Virus record (IMG/VR): IMGVR_UViG_3300030012_002147 | Span: 1-34,530 of that record | Source: a virus | DNA length: 34,530 bases | Reading direction: 5' to 3' (one strand) | Shown: in pieces, positions 6,211 through 13,511 of the stretch | How positions within the stretch are numbered: the stretch's first letter is position 1 | Layout of the letters: each line of letters starts with the position of its first letter | The notes under the pieces: model-generated | The model's input: only the letters and a program-made list of their open reading frames with translations | Told to the model about the DNA's origin: nothing | The model's database searches: none | Program-made: the position numbers and the translations under genes

Positions 6211-7458
6211 ATGGAAGAAGTAAAGAATAAATTAGTATTAAGAATACAAAAAGCAGATGATACAGCAGGACATTTTGAAGCAGAAATATTCAGTGAAAGT
6301 TTTTATCGACATATAGGAATTGCTAGAATATTTCCTAGAACTTTTGCACACAAGAAAGACCCAACTAATGCAGCGATTTCAGAATTCGTTAGTAAGAACC
6401 TATTAGGTTCAAGGAGAAGGAATAGTAGTTTTTTAAGTATCAATACAACCAACGACTTCAATTTGTTTTTAACAATTGGAACGCTTCCTGTTTTTGTTCA
6501 AAGAAAGGGTAATCGTTTTTCTCTAAATGGTGTTGAGAAATCTAAAATTATTATTTGCGAAACTTTATCAAGAATTATCTACAAGTCTTGTTTCGAGAAA
6601 GATACTAAAGTTCTTCTTTCTGTTATGCATCATTATCTAAATATGCCTGAAAATGTTCGACATGTATTAGAGAATCGTTTAGCATATCATTTCTTTGATA
6701 AACTGTATAATCGACATGATGTTCTAATCAATGTGGAACAGATTGGTTCAGATGAATTTGCATTAGAAATTTCTGATGGTGTTTGGGGAACAATTAATAC
6801 TGCTAATCTAAATACTATGGTTAATTCATATGTTCATAATAAGAAGCGTGGTCATTGGAAGGACTTAACTCCATCAGTTCTCTTTGAAAGATTAATGGGT
6901 CGCCCATGTTCTGAATCAGAACATAAACTGATGGTAGAGTTTCTAAAACAAAATCGAAAGGATGGAATTGTAAGAGATAGGTCTTTGGAACTTCTTAGAG
7001 AAGTAGATGAGAAGTACGATAACATTTATGTTTCTTGGGGCGAACCTGATGAAAATGGAACTCGTTTGCCTAAAGAAGTCCTTGTTCGTGGAAAAGGTTA
7101 TGACTGGAGAATTGAACCTTCTCGCTACAAAGCAAGTGGAACACAAGATGTTCGTTCTTATGTTTGGGGAAGTGAAGAAGTTCATTGCTACGATAGAAGT
7201 GGAGAAAAGATTCTCGATGAACAAGGAAATCATATGAAGGTAATAAAAGGTGGACATTGGAAAGGCCCAATTTGTATTGATAATATGCAAAGTGGTTCTT
7301 CAATTGGCGACCAATTTGTTGCAAGAGCATTAGCGTTTTTAAATGATACTTTGACAGTTTCAAGAGTTTCTACAATTAGAAGGTATTTGACTCACGAAGC
7401 AGGGACTATTAGAAACCCTGCTCTAGACATAGTAATGAATCTTTTGGAGGAAGAATAA
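6211..7458 (+). CDS. Unknown 415-residue protein upstream of TFB
   Basis: ATG 6211 follows GTGAGAAT, and the stop overlaps the TFB start (TAATG). I do not recognise the family. The N-terminal half is mixed alpha/beta with a basic loop (GSRRRNSS). The centre is helical with several His residues (LLSVMHHYLNMPENVRHVL). The C-terminal half has YDWRIEPSRYK, WGSEEVHCYDRSGE and GGHWKGPICIDNMQSGSSIG, which look like conserved loops of an enzyme. There is no Walker motif, zinc site or membrane segment. Translational coupling to TFB suggests they are made together, so a role in transcription or early takeover is possible but unproven. Confidence 0.62.
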   Translation: MEEVKNKLVLRIQKADDTAGHFEAEIFSESFYRHIGIARIFPRTFAHKKDPTNAAISEFVSKNLLGSRRRNSSFLSINTTNDFNLFLTIGTLPVFVQRKGNRFSLNGVEKSKIIICETLSRIIYKSCFEKDTKVLLSVMHHYLNMPENVRHVLENRLAYHFFDKLYNRHDVLINVEQIGSDEFALEISDGVWGTINTANLNTMVNSYVHNKKRGHWKDLTPSVLFERLMGRPCSESEHKLMVEFLKQNRKDGIVRDRSLELLREVDEKYDNIYVSWGEPDENGTRLPKEVLVRGKGYDWRIEPSRYKASGTQDVRSYVWGSEEVHCYDRSGEKILDEQGNHMKVIKGGHWKGPICIDNMQSGSSIGDQFVARALAFLNDTLTVSRVSTIRRYLTHEAGTIRNPALDIVMNLLEEE

Positions 7459-8318
7459 TGATAAGTTGTGAAGAATGTGGATGTAGGGAATTTAACTTTA
7501 ATGAAAGACTAGGAGAAAAAGAATGTTCTAATTGTGGGCTTGTATTAATTTATGATGCCTTTGAGGAACAGGTTATTCTCGCAAAGGAAGGCGAACTTGT
7601 AAGAAATCCCGATAATAATAGATTAGGTTCTATTATTACAGGAAAGGGTTCGTATAAGTTTAATCGTGGTGGACTAAACAATAGTATGTCTACGCACATT
7701 AACAAAGCACTTGTAATGTCAAATATGATTCTAGCAAGATTAGGCTTTTCATCAATTAAGCGTGATGCTGAAATGATGTATATGTCTTTGTATGAAAAGA
7801 ACGTTTTTGGTGCTTCTAATCTTGAAGTCAGATGTAGTGCGATGGTCTATATTCTTCTTGAAGAGAATGGAACGCCAGTAAAAACAAAAGATATTATCGA
7901 AGAGTTTGATTGTAATATTAAACTTGTGAATAAGATGATTAGAAAGATTCGTAAACACAGGAAACCAAATATGAGAGACAACTCATTATTTAAGTTTAAG
8001 CGTGAACTTTCTAAATTAACAGATGACTTAGCCTTTCATTTGAAAGCAACAGAAGTTTATGAATTCTTTGAAGGAGTTATTCGAGATAGCCATTTCAATA
8101 AAGGTAAAAGTTATGATGCGACTATTTGTTGGATTACAGTAAATATGTTCAATTGGCATCCTATTAATAGAGGAATGATTTCCGATAAATTAGGATTAAG
8201 TACCGTAGCAATATGGAAACAAACTCAATTAGTTCTTGAACTGATTGGTTTAACAAAAGCAAAAGAAGTCAAAGGTAAAACCTTTGCAGATTTAATAAAC
8301 ATAAAAGAAGAGGAATAA
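7458..8318 (+). CDS. tfb: Transcription initiation factor TFB (TFIIB family)
   Basis: The 286-residue protein starts in a TAATG overlap. It has the TFIIB layout: an N-terminal zinc ribbon with C4, C7, C23 and C26 (CEEC...CSNCG), a linker with NRLGS...GSYKFNRGGLNN matching the B-reader region, and two cyclin-like repeats (about 80-180 and 190-280) holding SAMVYILLEENG and ATICWITVNMF. TFB binds TBP-promoter complexes and recruits archaeal RNA polymerase, so a viral copy could direct the host enzyme to viral promoters. It is close to the usual archaeal length (about 300). This gene is the clearest proof that the host is an archaeon. Confidence 0.9.
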   Translation: MISCEECGCREFNFNERLGEKECSNCGLVLIYDAFEEQVILAKEGELVRNPDNNRLGSIITGKGSYKFNRGGLNNSMSTHINKALVMSNMILARLGFSSIKRDAEMMYMSLYEKNVFGASNLEVRCSAMVYILLEENGTPVKTKDIIEEFDCNIKLVNKMIRKIRKHRKPNMRDNSLFKFKRELSKLTDDLAFHLKATEVYEFFEGVIRDSHFNKGKSYDATICWITVNMFNWHPINRGMISDKLGLSTVAIWKQTQLVLELIGLTKAKEVKGKTFADLINIKEEE

Positions 8319-8320
8319 AT

Positions 8321-8881
8321 ATGAAAAGAAAAATATTAGTAATTGGAGCAGGTGGAATTGGTTCGTTTTTGATTCAGTTCTTAGATAAAGTTGGGCTATA
8401 TGACATTACAGTTGCAGACCCTGATATTGTTGAAGAAAAGAACCTAACTTATCAAAACTTTAGGAAAGGACATGTTGGACAGAATAAGGCATTAGTTATG
8501 AGAGATTCATATTCTAGTGTTAGTTTTGGTAATACATTTAAAATTCTTTCAGAAAAACAAATGCAAGGTTATGACCTAGTTGTGTGTTGTGTGGATAACC
8601 TAGGAGTAAGACGTACTTTATACAACACAAGCCTTAAGTGGCTTGACCTTAGAGCGCAGGGTAGGAACTCGGCTTTGATTTCATCGCTTTCCGACCCAAT
8701 GCTTTATGATAGCCTATTAGCAGGAGATGATAGAAGTTTCAGTTGTCAAGGAGATTCTTGGGATGGAACTAATAAAAACGTTCAATTCATGCAAATTGTA
8801 ATTGCAGGAATGGGCGCACAATGGACACAAAAATTCTTTAACGAAGAAGAAGTAAAAGATTTCGTTATGATTAACCTATAA
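8321..8881 (+). CDS. E1/ThiF-like adenylating enzyme (short form, 186 aa)
   Basis: ATG 8321 follows GAGGAATAA. The protein has the E1-superfamily Rossmann fold: GAGGIGS nucleotide loop (9-15), VADPDIVEEKNLTYQNF (31-47, matching DxDxVxxSNLxRQ), GQNKA (53-57, conserved Lys56), and VVCCVDNLGVRR (87-98, with the conserved Asp92-Asn). The Arg of the usual RQ pair is Tyr44. Cys142 in SFSCQGDS is the best candidate for the thioester cysteine. These enzymes adenylate the C-terminal glycine of ThiS, MoaD or ubiquitin-like proteins. At 186 residues it is shorter than MoeB/ThiF (about 250) and shows no CxxC zinc pairs. The likely partner is the protein at 3181. A JAMM protease follows at 9682. Confidence 0.85.
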   Translation: MKRKILVIGAGGIGSFLIQFLDKVGLYDITVADPDIVEEKNLTYQNFRKGHVGQNKALVMRDSYSSVSFGNTFKILSEKQMQGYDLVVCCVDNLGVRRTLYNTSLKWLDLRAQGRNSALISSLSDPMLYDSLLAGDDRSFSCQGDSWDGTNKNVQFMQIVIAGMGAQWTQKFFNEEEVKDFVMINL

Positions 8882-8894
8882 GGAGATGAAAAAT

Positions 8895-9695
8895 ATGGTA
8901 AAGAAAAATAACAGATGGACTGCAGAACAAACAGCATTTATGTATTTGCATTTGAATAAGACTTCAAAGCAAATCTACAAAAAGTTTGTAGAAAAATTTG
9001 GAGAAGTAAGAACTTTCAAGTCAGTTGAAGTAAAGGCTTCCTCCATGAGAAAGAATAAGGTTGGGGCTAAACTTGTAGCAAATACAAGAGCAGTTGGTAA
9101 AAAGCCTAAGCCTAGCCCTAAGCCTAAGAAAAAGACTTCAAAGAAAAAGATTTCTAATAAGAAGAAATGCCGAACTTGTGGCGTTGAATTGACAGAAGAC
9201 AACCAATATCCTTCAATGAGAAAGAATGGCGCACGTCAATGCAAAACATGTTGGAATACTTACCTTAAAGAACGTAAGAAACTTAAGAAGGTTTCTTCTA
9301 TAAAGACAGAAAAGACTGTTTCTAAGAAAATGCCTTCTAAGAAAATGCCTTCTAAGAAAAAGCAATTGGAAAACGCAGACCTTTTGATTGCTGATAAGGA
9401 TAAGCAAATTCTAACGCTTAATCAATATCTTGAACAACGAAAGAAAGAGATTAGGCATCTAAAGGCAACAGTCAAGAATCTTAAACTACAAATTCAAACT
9501 CTTACAGATACTGCCGTATTGTCTGAAAAATCATGGAAAGCAGCATTTGAGAAGTACACGAAGGAAATGGAAGGTCTTTTGGCAGAAGCAAAGAAAAAGC
9601 CTCTAACTCGTCGAGAACGTCGAAAGTTAAAGAAGCAACAAAAACTCCAAGCAAAATTGGATAAACTAGTAGGTGAGAATAATGATACCGTATGA
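8895..9695 (+). CDS. Lys-rich zinc-knuckle and coiled-coil protein (266 aa)
   Basis: ATG 8895 is preferred to ATG 8886, which directly abuts the AAGGAG ribosome site. The N-terminus (NRWTAEQTAFMYLHLNKTSK...VEVKASSMRKN) resembles a Myb/HTH-like DNA-binding unit. A Lys/Pro linker (PKPSPKPKKK) follows, then a zinc knuckle CRTCG...CKTCW. After this come a short tandem repeat (MPSKKMPSKK), a long coiled coil (about 155-220) and a very basic C-terminal segment with LTRRERRKLKKQQK. It probably binds DNA or RNA and oligomerises. It lies between the E1-like and JAMM genes, so its many lysines could be modifier acceptor sites, but that is speculation. Confidence 0.65.
   Translation: MVKKNNRWTAEQTAFMYLHLNKTSKQIYKKFVEKFGEVRTFKSVEVKASSMRKNKVGAKLVANTRAVGKKPKPSPKPKKKTSKKKISNKKKCRTCGVELTEDNQYPSMRKNGARQCKTCWNTYLKERKKLKKVSSIKTEKTVSKKMPSKKMPSKKKQLENADLLIADKDKQILTLNQYLEQRKKEIRHLKATVKNLKLQIQTLTDTAVLSEKSWKAAFEKYTKEMEGLLAEAKKKPLTRRERRKLKKQQKLQAKLDKLVGENNDTV
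9321..9360 (+). repeat. 15-bp in-frame tandem repeat
   Basis: TCTAAGAAAATGCCT occurs at 9321-9335 and 9336-9350, followed by a partial third copy to 9360. It encodes repeated SKKMP units in the Lys-rich protein and probably varies in copy number by slippage. Confidence 0.8.
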
Positions 9696-10185
9696 AGAAG
9701 AATTGAAAAAGCGAAGAGATTACGTTGAGGAATCAATTAAAGAAACATGGGATGCTAGAACTGATTGGTATAATGAACATTCAGATTTTGAACCATTTGC
9801 AGAAACAAGTTTCTTTGGTGTTATTTGGGATATGTCCACAAAAATTCTACCTCATCTTGAAGTTCAAGTTGTAATTGATGATAACGATAATTGTTTTGTA
9901 TCATCTGGTTCAACAGGTTTTGTATCTTTTATGCAACAACCAACAGGAATGAAGTTACCGATTAAGTGTTGGATTCATACTCATCCTTTTGGTAGAGCAT
10001 ATTTTAGCGGAACTGATTGGAATACTGTCAATATTTGGCAGACAAAGATGAAAGAAGCGTATGTTCTCGGTGGTCGAGAACATTTTGGTTTTTGGCAGAA
10101 TACTGACCCTCATACTCTCTTTATTCAAGAAAGTAATATGGGTGAAAGTTATTATCAAAATCAATATAGGGAGGAAGAAGAATGA
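9682..10185 (+). CDS. JAB/JAMM-family metalloprotease (possible deubiquitinase-like)
   Basis: The protein has 167 residues. ATG 9682 follows GGTGAGAATA inside the end of the previous gene. It carries the JAMM zinc motif HTHPFGRAYFSGTD, with His99, His101, Ser109 and Asp112 in the spacing seen in RadC and archaeal JAMM proteins. Glu41 in AETSFFGVIW is a candidate catalytic glutamate. JAMM enzymes are zinc peptidases that remove or trim ubiquitin-like modifiers; in archaea JAMM1 removes SAMPs. The NlpC/P60 domain and long size of phage tail-tip JAMM proteins are missing. With an E1-like gene two genes upstream and a GG-Ser-Tyr beta-grasp protein at 3181, trimming or removal of that modifier is the best hypothesis. 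Confidence 0.85.
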   Translation: MIPYEEELKKRRDYVEESIKETWDARTDWYNEHSDFEPFAETSFFGVIWDMSTKILPHLEVQVVIDDNDNCFVSSGSTGFVSFMQQPTGMKLPIKCWIHTHPFGRAYFSGTDWNTVNIWQTKMKEAYVLGGREHFGFWQNTDPHTLFIQESNMGESYYQNQYREEEE

Positions 10186-10397
10186 GAAGTAAATCACCAG
10201 TAGCACAAAGAAGAGAAAAGCACTTTGAAAGACATCCGAATGACAAAAACATTCGTAGTCCACAAAAAGGAGTAACATGGGCTAAGAAAACTGAACGTGA
10301 TAAGAAACTTGAAAAGTTTCATAAAAATCACATTTGGACTTATACCGATATGACTCTAAAGAAGAAGTGGGTTTATATCGGAGGCGAAGAAGAATGA
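10182..10397 (+). CDS. Small basic protein of unknown function (71 aa)
   Basis: It starts in an ATGA overlap with the JAMM gene and ends in an ATGA overlap with the GroES-like gene. It is very rich in Lys, Arg and His over its first 50 residues and ends WVYIGGEEE. The GGEEE end is encoded by GGAGGCGAAGAAGAA, which is also the next gene's ribosome site, so the Gly-Gly is probably not a modifier tail. No family is recognised; nucleic-acid binding is possible. Confidence 0.55.
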   Translation: MRSKSPVAQRREKHFERHPNDKNIRSPQKGVTWAKKTERDKKLEKFHKNHIWTYTDMTLKKKWVYIGGEEE

Positions 10398-10606
10398 AAG
10401 CATATGGAAAGTATTCAGTAGTAATGCAGGATGAAGATAAAGTAGGACAAATTATTGTAAAAGAAAACAATGTCGGTCTTGTTGTAGATAGTAAGAACAA
10501 AGATATCATCGGAAAGCGTATTGTATTTTCTTTGATGAAGCCTATTGAAGATTTAGGTGAATTTAAGTTTATTCACGATGATTGGATTTTGGCGGTGTTA
10601 GGGTGA
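10394..10606 (+). CDS. GroES/Cpn10-like co-chaperonin (short form, 70 aa)
   Basis: It starts ATGA-coupled. Although short (usual length about 95), its order follows GroES: an N-terminal GKYSVVMQ strand, a VGQIIVKENN segment where GroES has GGIVL of the mobile loop, VGLVVDSKNKDIIGKRIVFS matching 'G.VvaVG...vGD.V.f', and a final EFKFIHDDWILAVLG matching 'e.livseedILAvl'. GroES caps GroEL during folding, and a GroEL gene begins 112 bases downstream. The mobile loop looks shortened, as in some viral co-chaperonins such as T4 gp31-type proteins, which replace the host cap. The call rests on pattern and position. Confidence 0.58.
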   Translation: MKAYGKYSVVMQDEDKVGQIIVKENNVGLVVDSKNKDIIGKRIVFSLMKPIEDLGEFKFIHDDWILAVLG

Positions 10607-10722
10607 AGTATGAAGGAATGTATAGAGAACTACATTACATCGTAACTAGACCGTCTTATTCAGAAAGAATTAATTTGTTTTATGAATGGCACTTGAAACA
10701 CAAAGGAGATGAAGAGGAATGA
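10603..10722 (+). CDS. Small protein between GroES-like and GroEL (39 aa)
   Basis: GTG 10603 overlaps the previous stop (GTGA) and follows GGCGGTG; TGA 10720-10722 overlaps the GroEL ATG (10719). The peptide is rich in Tyr, His and Arg and ends GDEEE. The Glu run is encoded by the GAGATGAAGAGGAA stretch that acts as GroEL's ribosome site. Coupling on both sides supports translation. Function unknown. Confidence 0.5.
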   Translation: MKYEGMYRELHYIVTRPSYSERINLFYEWHLKHKGDEEE

Positions 10723-12233
10723 TTTTATTCGGAGATGAAGTAAAGAAGAAGTTAATGGAAGGAATTAATCTTGTTGCTGATACAGTTAAGCCAACATTAG
10801 GCCCACAAGCAAGAACAGTTATTTTGCAAGGTAATCCTCCTGTTGTAATTAATGACGGAGTAACGATTGCAAAGTATGTAAATTCTGATGACGCTTTTGT
10901 TGATATGGGTATTCAGTTAGTTCAGAATATTGCATCAAAGGCCCAAGATACTTCTGGAGATGGAACTACCACTGCTTGTGTTTTAGCACAGGCTCTTTGC
11001 CAAAACATTCTTGATAATGAAGAAATGTATAATCTTCATCAATTAAGAATTGAATTGTTAGCGGCAGGTATAAAGGTTCGAGATTATCTGTATAAAACTT
11101 CAACAGAAATTGATGAAGAGAACGTATTTGATATTGCCATGATTGCATCAAATAATGATGAAGAAATGGCAAATATTATCAGCGAAGCAGTTAAAACCGT
11201 TGGTAAAGAAGGCATTATTGCAGTTGAAGAATCTAAGACAAACAAAACCTATCTTGAAGTAAAAGAAGGTATTGAACTAGATGAAGGTTATTTGAGTCAT
11301 CTTATGGCAAATGCTGAGAATGGTGAAGCCGTATTTGAGAACCCTCTTATCTTTATGTCGAATCTAAACATTCGTAACTTCAAAGATATTCTACCTCTTC
11401 TTGAAATTTCTTCTGCACAAGGTCGGCCTTTGTTAATTATGTGTAAAGGTATGGAAGGTTCAGCATTAAACAATCTTATCGCTAACGTAGTTGCAAATAC
11501 GATTCAATGTGCTGCTATTCTTGCACCTAATTTTGGTGACGCACAAATTGATGAATTAGGAGATATTCAATCCTTAGTCGGAGGTAAAGTATTTACTTCG
11601 GAAGCAAAGGATGACCCTCAGTTAGTTTCATTAACAGAACTTGGAAGTTGCTTGAAGGTTGTGGTGTCGAAGGAGAAAACTATTCTGATTGGTGGAGAAG
11701 GTAATCCAAAAGATAAAATCGCCCAATTGAGAGGTAGTGTCGAAGAAGCAAAGGGTATGGATAAGGCAAGATTGAAGCGTCGTTTGGCTCGTTTGGCGGG
11801 TGGCGTTGCCATTATTCATGTTGGTGCTGGCTCTACCGTAGAATTGCGAGAAACAAAAGAAAGACTCGATGATGCTCTAAATGCAACTAAATCTGCATTG
11901 AAGGGAGGAATTATTATTGGTGGCGGAAAGTCATTATATAATGCGAGAAAGGTTTTAGATATTGAAAAGAAAGGAGATTTTATTGTGTATAAGGCTTTAA
12001 CTGCTCCTTTACAAGCATTGGTAGAAAATGCAGGAATTAGCATTGATAGATATGATGCTATTCTCGATGATTATAAAGACACAGGAATTAATATGGTAAC
12101 AGGTGTTTCATGTGATTTGAGAGAAGCGGGAATTTTTGACCCAGTTCTTGTAACAATAGGAAGTTTTGATGCGGCTATGTCTATCGCAAACCTTTTCTTG
12201 ACTACCGACGTAGCAGTATTGATGGGGGAATAA
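10719..12233 (+). CDS. groEL: Group I chaperonin GroEL/Cpn60
   Basis: The protein has 504 residues and starts in an ATGA overlap. It forms an ATP-driven folding chamber. Group I landmarks are clear: TVKPTLGPQARTVIL (ATP loop), NDGVTIAKYV, TSGDGTTTACVLAQAL (catalytic Asp), EGYLSHLMAN in the apical domain, and RLARLAGGVAIIHVGAGSTVELRE with ERLDDALNATKSALKGGIIIGGG in the hinge and equatorial domain. This is the bacterial-type chaperonin, not the archaeal thermosome, and it is paired with a GroES-like gene upstream. It is shorter than GroEL (about 548), lacks the Gly-Gly-Met tail and ends in VAVLMGE. It probably folds viral proteins such as capsid or replication enzymes. Confidence 0.93.
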   Translation: MILFGDEVKKKLMEGINLVADTVKPTLGPQARTVILQGNPPVVINDGVTIAKYVNSDDAFVDMGIQLVQNIASKAQDTSGDGTTTACVLAQALCQNILDNEEMYNLHQLRIELLAAGIKVRDYLYKTSTEIDEENVFDIAMIASNNDEEMANIISEAVKTVGKEGIIAVEESKTNKTYLEVKEGIELDEGYLSHLMANAENGEAVFENPLIFMSNLNIRNFKDILPLLEISSAQGRPLLIMCKGMEGSALNNLIANVVANTIQCAAILAPNFGDAQIDELGDIQSLVGGKVFTSEAKDDPQLVSLTELGSCLKVVVSKEKTILIGGEGNPKDKIAQLRGSVEEAKGMDKARLKRRLARLAGGVAIIHVGAGSTVELRETKERLDDALNATKSALKGGIIIGGGKSLYNARKVLDIEKKGDFIVYKALTAPLQALVENAGISIDRYDAILDDYKDTGINMVTGVSCDLREAGIFDPVLVTIGSFDAAMSIANLFLTTDVAVLMGE

Positions 12234-12235
12234 AT

Positions 12236-12517
12236 ATGGGGAGAATGGGAAGAAAAAAAATGAGTGTTTATGCTAAACAGTGGTTGGAAGAAATAATAAC
12301 TTCCGAACCTAAAACAGTAAATACAATATTAGATGATATTTATATTTTTTTAGATAAACGGGAACATAGAAATGTATTTAAACGGATTCCCACAAGGGGT
12401 GAATTAATTTCGTTTCTTGACGCTAATTATAGCAAGGTAAGATTAAGTAATTTTACGGGAAAACCCGTAAAAGGATATGGCAATTCAAAGGTGTATTTTT
12501 TTAAGGAGGAAAAATAG
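12236..12517 (+). CDS. Possible winged-helix protein (93 aa)
   Basis: ATG 12236 follows GGGGGAATAAAT; an internal ATG at 12260 is also possible. The protein has a basic start (GRMGRKKM) and helices up to residue 45. RIPTRGELISFLDANYSKVRL then fits a helix-turn-helix, and FTGKPVKGYGNSKVYFF a two-stranded wing. It may bind DNA. The ORF at 24708 has a similar layout. It ends KEEK, encoded with the next gene's AAGGAGGAA. Family not proven. Confidence 0.55.
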   Translation: MGRMGRKKMSVYAKQWLEEIITSEPKTVNTILDDIYIFLDKREHRNVFKRIPTRGELISFLDANYSKVRLSNFTGKPVKGYGNSKVYFFKEEK

Positions 12518-12639
12518 TGGAAGATAGATTAATTAATGTATGTGCTGATGCCATTACTCTTTTGAATGTATTAGGCCATCCTGATTTAGCAAATACTCTG
12601 CAAGAAAGAGTTAATACAATTATGGGGGTTCATGAATGA
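12517..12639 (+). CDS. Small helical protein (40 aa)
   Basis: GTG 12517 overlaps the previous TAG, with TTAAGGAGGA upstream, and TGA 12637-12639 overlaps the next ATG (12636). The peptide is a likely helix pair rich in Leu, Asn and Ala, with a turn at HPD. The strong ribosome site and double coupling support it. Function unknown. Confidence 0.52.
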   Translation: MEDRLINVCADAITLLNVLGHPDLANTLQERVNTIMGVHE

Positions 12640-13031
12640 AAAGAGCGATTACTGTAACTTTACCTGCACCACACAAGGCGGAAATAAAATGTCCTATTTG
12701 TGAAGGTAATAAATGTAAAGTCTGCAATATGACTGGTAAATTACAGATTCCAGTAGCACCAAAGATTCCGATTCAAAGAGCGCATATCATAAAATATGTT
12801 GTAGAAAACATACATGAAATTGCTAAAGAGATAACAAAGTCTTATGGTTTAGTTCCAGAAATAAATACTTCTGAAGTATTAGAAGTAAATGAAGGGCAAT
12901 TTGAAATAGTTCAAATATCTTCATTAGGTGGAACGTGCTGGGTTGTTAATCGTTTAGACCAATTAGATGTTCCTAGATACTTTACATCTGCTCAAGACTT
13001 AAAGAAATTTAAACAGGGGTGGATGAATTGA
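12636..13031 (+). CDS. Zinc-knuckle protein (131 aa)
   Basis: It starts in an ATGA overlap. The N-terminus holds a compact zinc site, CPICEGNKCKVCNMTG (residues 19-34), resembling DnaJ- or rubredoxin-like knuckles. A long helix with HIIKYVVENIHEIAKEITK follows, then a beta-rich C-terminus including VQISSLGGTCWVVNRL. It may bind nucleic acid or protein. It ends TTGA-coupled to the next gene. No named family is recognised. Confidence 0.6.
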   Translation: MKRAITVTLPAPHKAEIKCPICEGNKCKVCNMTGKLQIPVAPKIPIQRAHIIKYVVENIHEIAKEITKSYGLVPEINTSEVLEVNEGQFEIVQISSLGGTCWVVNRLDQLDVPRYFTSAQDLKKFKQGWMN

Positions 13032-13240
13032 GTCTTGAAAGAATAGGTTCAGTCGTCAGAAATTCTGATGAAGAAATTGTAATTCAAACAGGAACATATT
13101 GGAATGTTGAAGTAGTTGATATTCGCTGGTTCAAGAAAGACAAACCGACAGGAAAAGGAATAAGAATGAATATTGATGAGGCTAATAAGGTCTTAAATTT
13201 ACTAAGGAGGAAATTAAATGAGAATAAAGAGGATGAGTGA
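13028..13240 (+). CDS. Small hypothetical protein (about 70 aa), TTG start
   Basis: TTG 13028 overlaps the previous stop as TTGA and sits just after GGGGTGGA, the same arrangement as the PCNA start at 21690. GTG 13019 is an in-frame alternative. The protein is beta-rich in the middle (EEIVIQTGTYWNVEVVDIRWFKK) with a basic C-terminal helix. The shape could suit a small nucleic-acid-binding protein, but no family is recognised. Confidence 0.55.
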   Translation: MSLERIGSVVRNSDEEIVIQTGTYWNVEVVDIRWFKKDKPTGKGIRMNIDEANKVLNLLRRKLNENKEDE

Positions 13241-13511
13241 TGTACAAACTAAAAAATCGTTGCGTAGAGCAAACCCGTTAAGAAAACATTCTATGGAAGC
13301 CTTTAACGAATTCAAGTTTAAAGCAGGTGAATTAGTTGATTTATTTGCTTGTTATGTTGATATTAGGAAAGGTATTCCCGCAGGTGAAGGACTTCGTGGG
13401 GCTACTATGCAACGTGAAGATGTAAAGAATTGTTTTGATACAATTCAAAGTATTTTACTTAAAGAAATACTAAACGAACAAATGAATCTATACGGAGATG
13501 AAGAAGAATGA
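13218..13511 (+). CDS. Hypothetical protein (97 aa)
   Basis: ATG 13218 follows AAGGAGGAAATTAA and overlaps the previous gene by 23 bases; ATG 13233 is also in frame. The N-terminus is very basic (TKKSLRRANPLRKH) and the rest helical, with FKAGELVDLFACYVDIRKG. It ends GDEEE, again encoded by the next ribosome site, and stops in an ATGA overlap. Function unknown. Confidence 0.57.
   Translation: MRIKRMSDVQTKKSLRRANPLRKHSMEAFNEFKFKAGELVDLFACYVDIRKGIPAGEGLRGATMQREDVKNCFDTIQSILLKEILNEQMNLYGDEEE

Noticed and set aside
10182-10397. A second protein ending near Gly-Gly (IGGEEE), as a possible modifier
   Set aside because: The GGEEE is encoded by the GGAGGCGAAGAAGAA ribosome site of the next gene and the body is basic with no beta-grasp pattern.
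12636-13031. Possible E2-like conjugating enzyme for the modifier pathway
   Set aside because: Its cysteines form a zinc knuckle and a single buried-looking Cys; no E2 signature (HPN, or Cys followed by a typical helix) is present.
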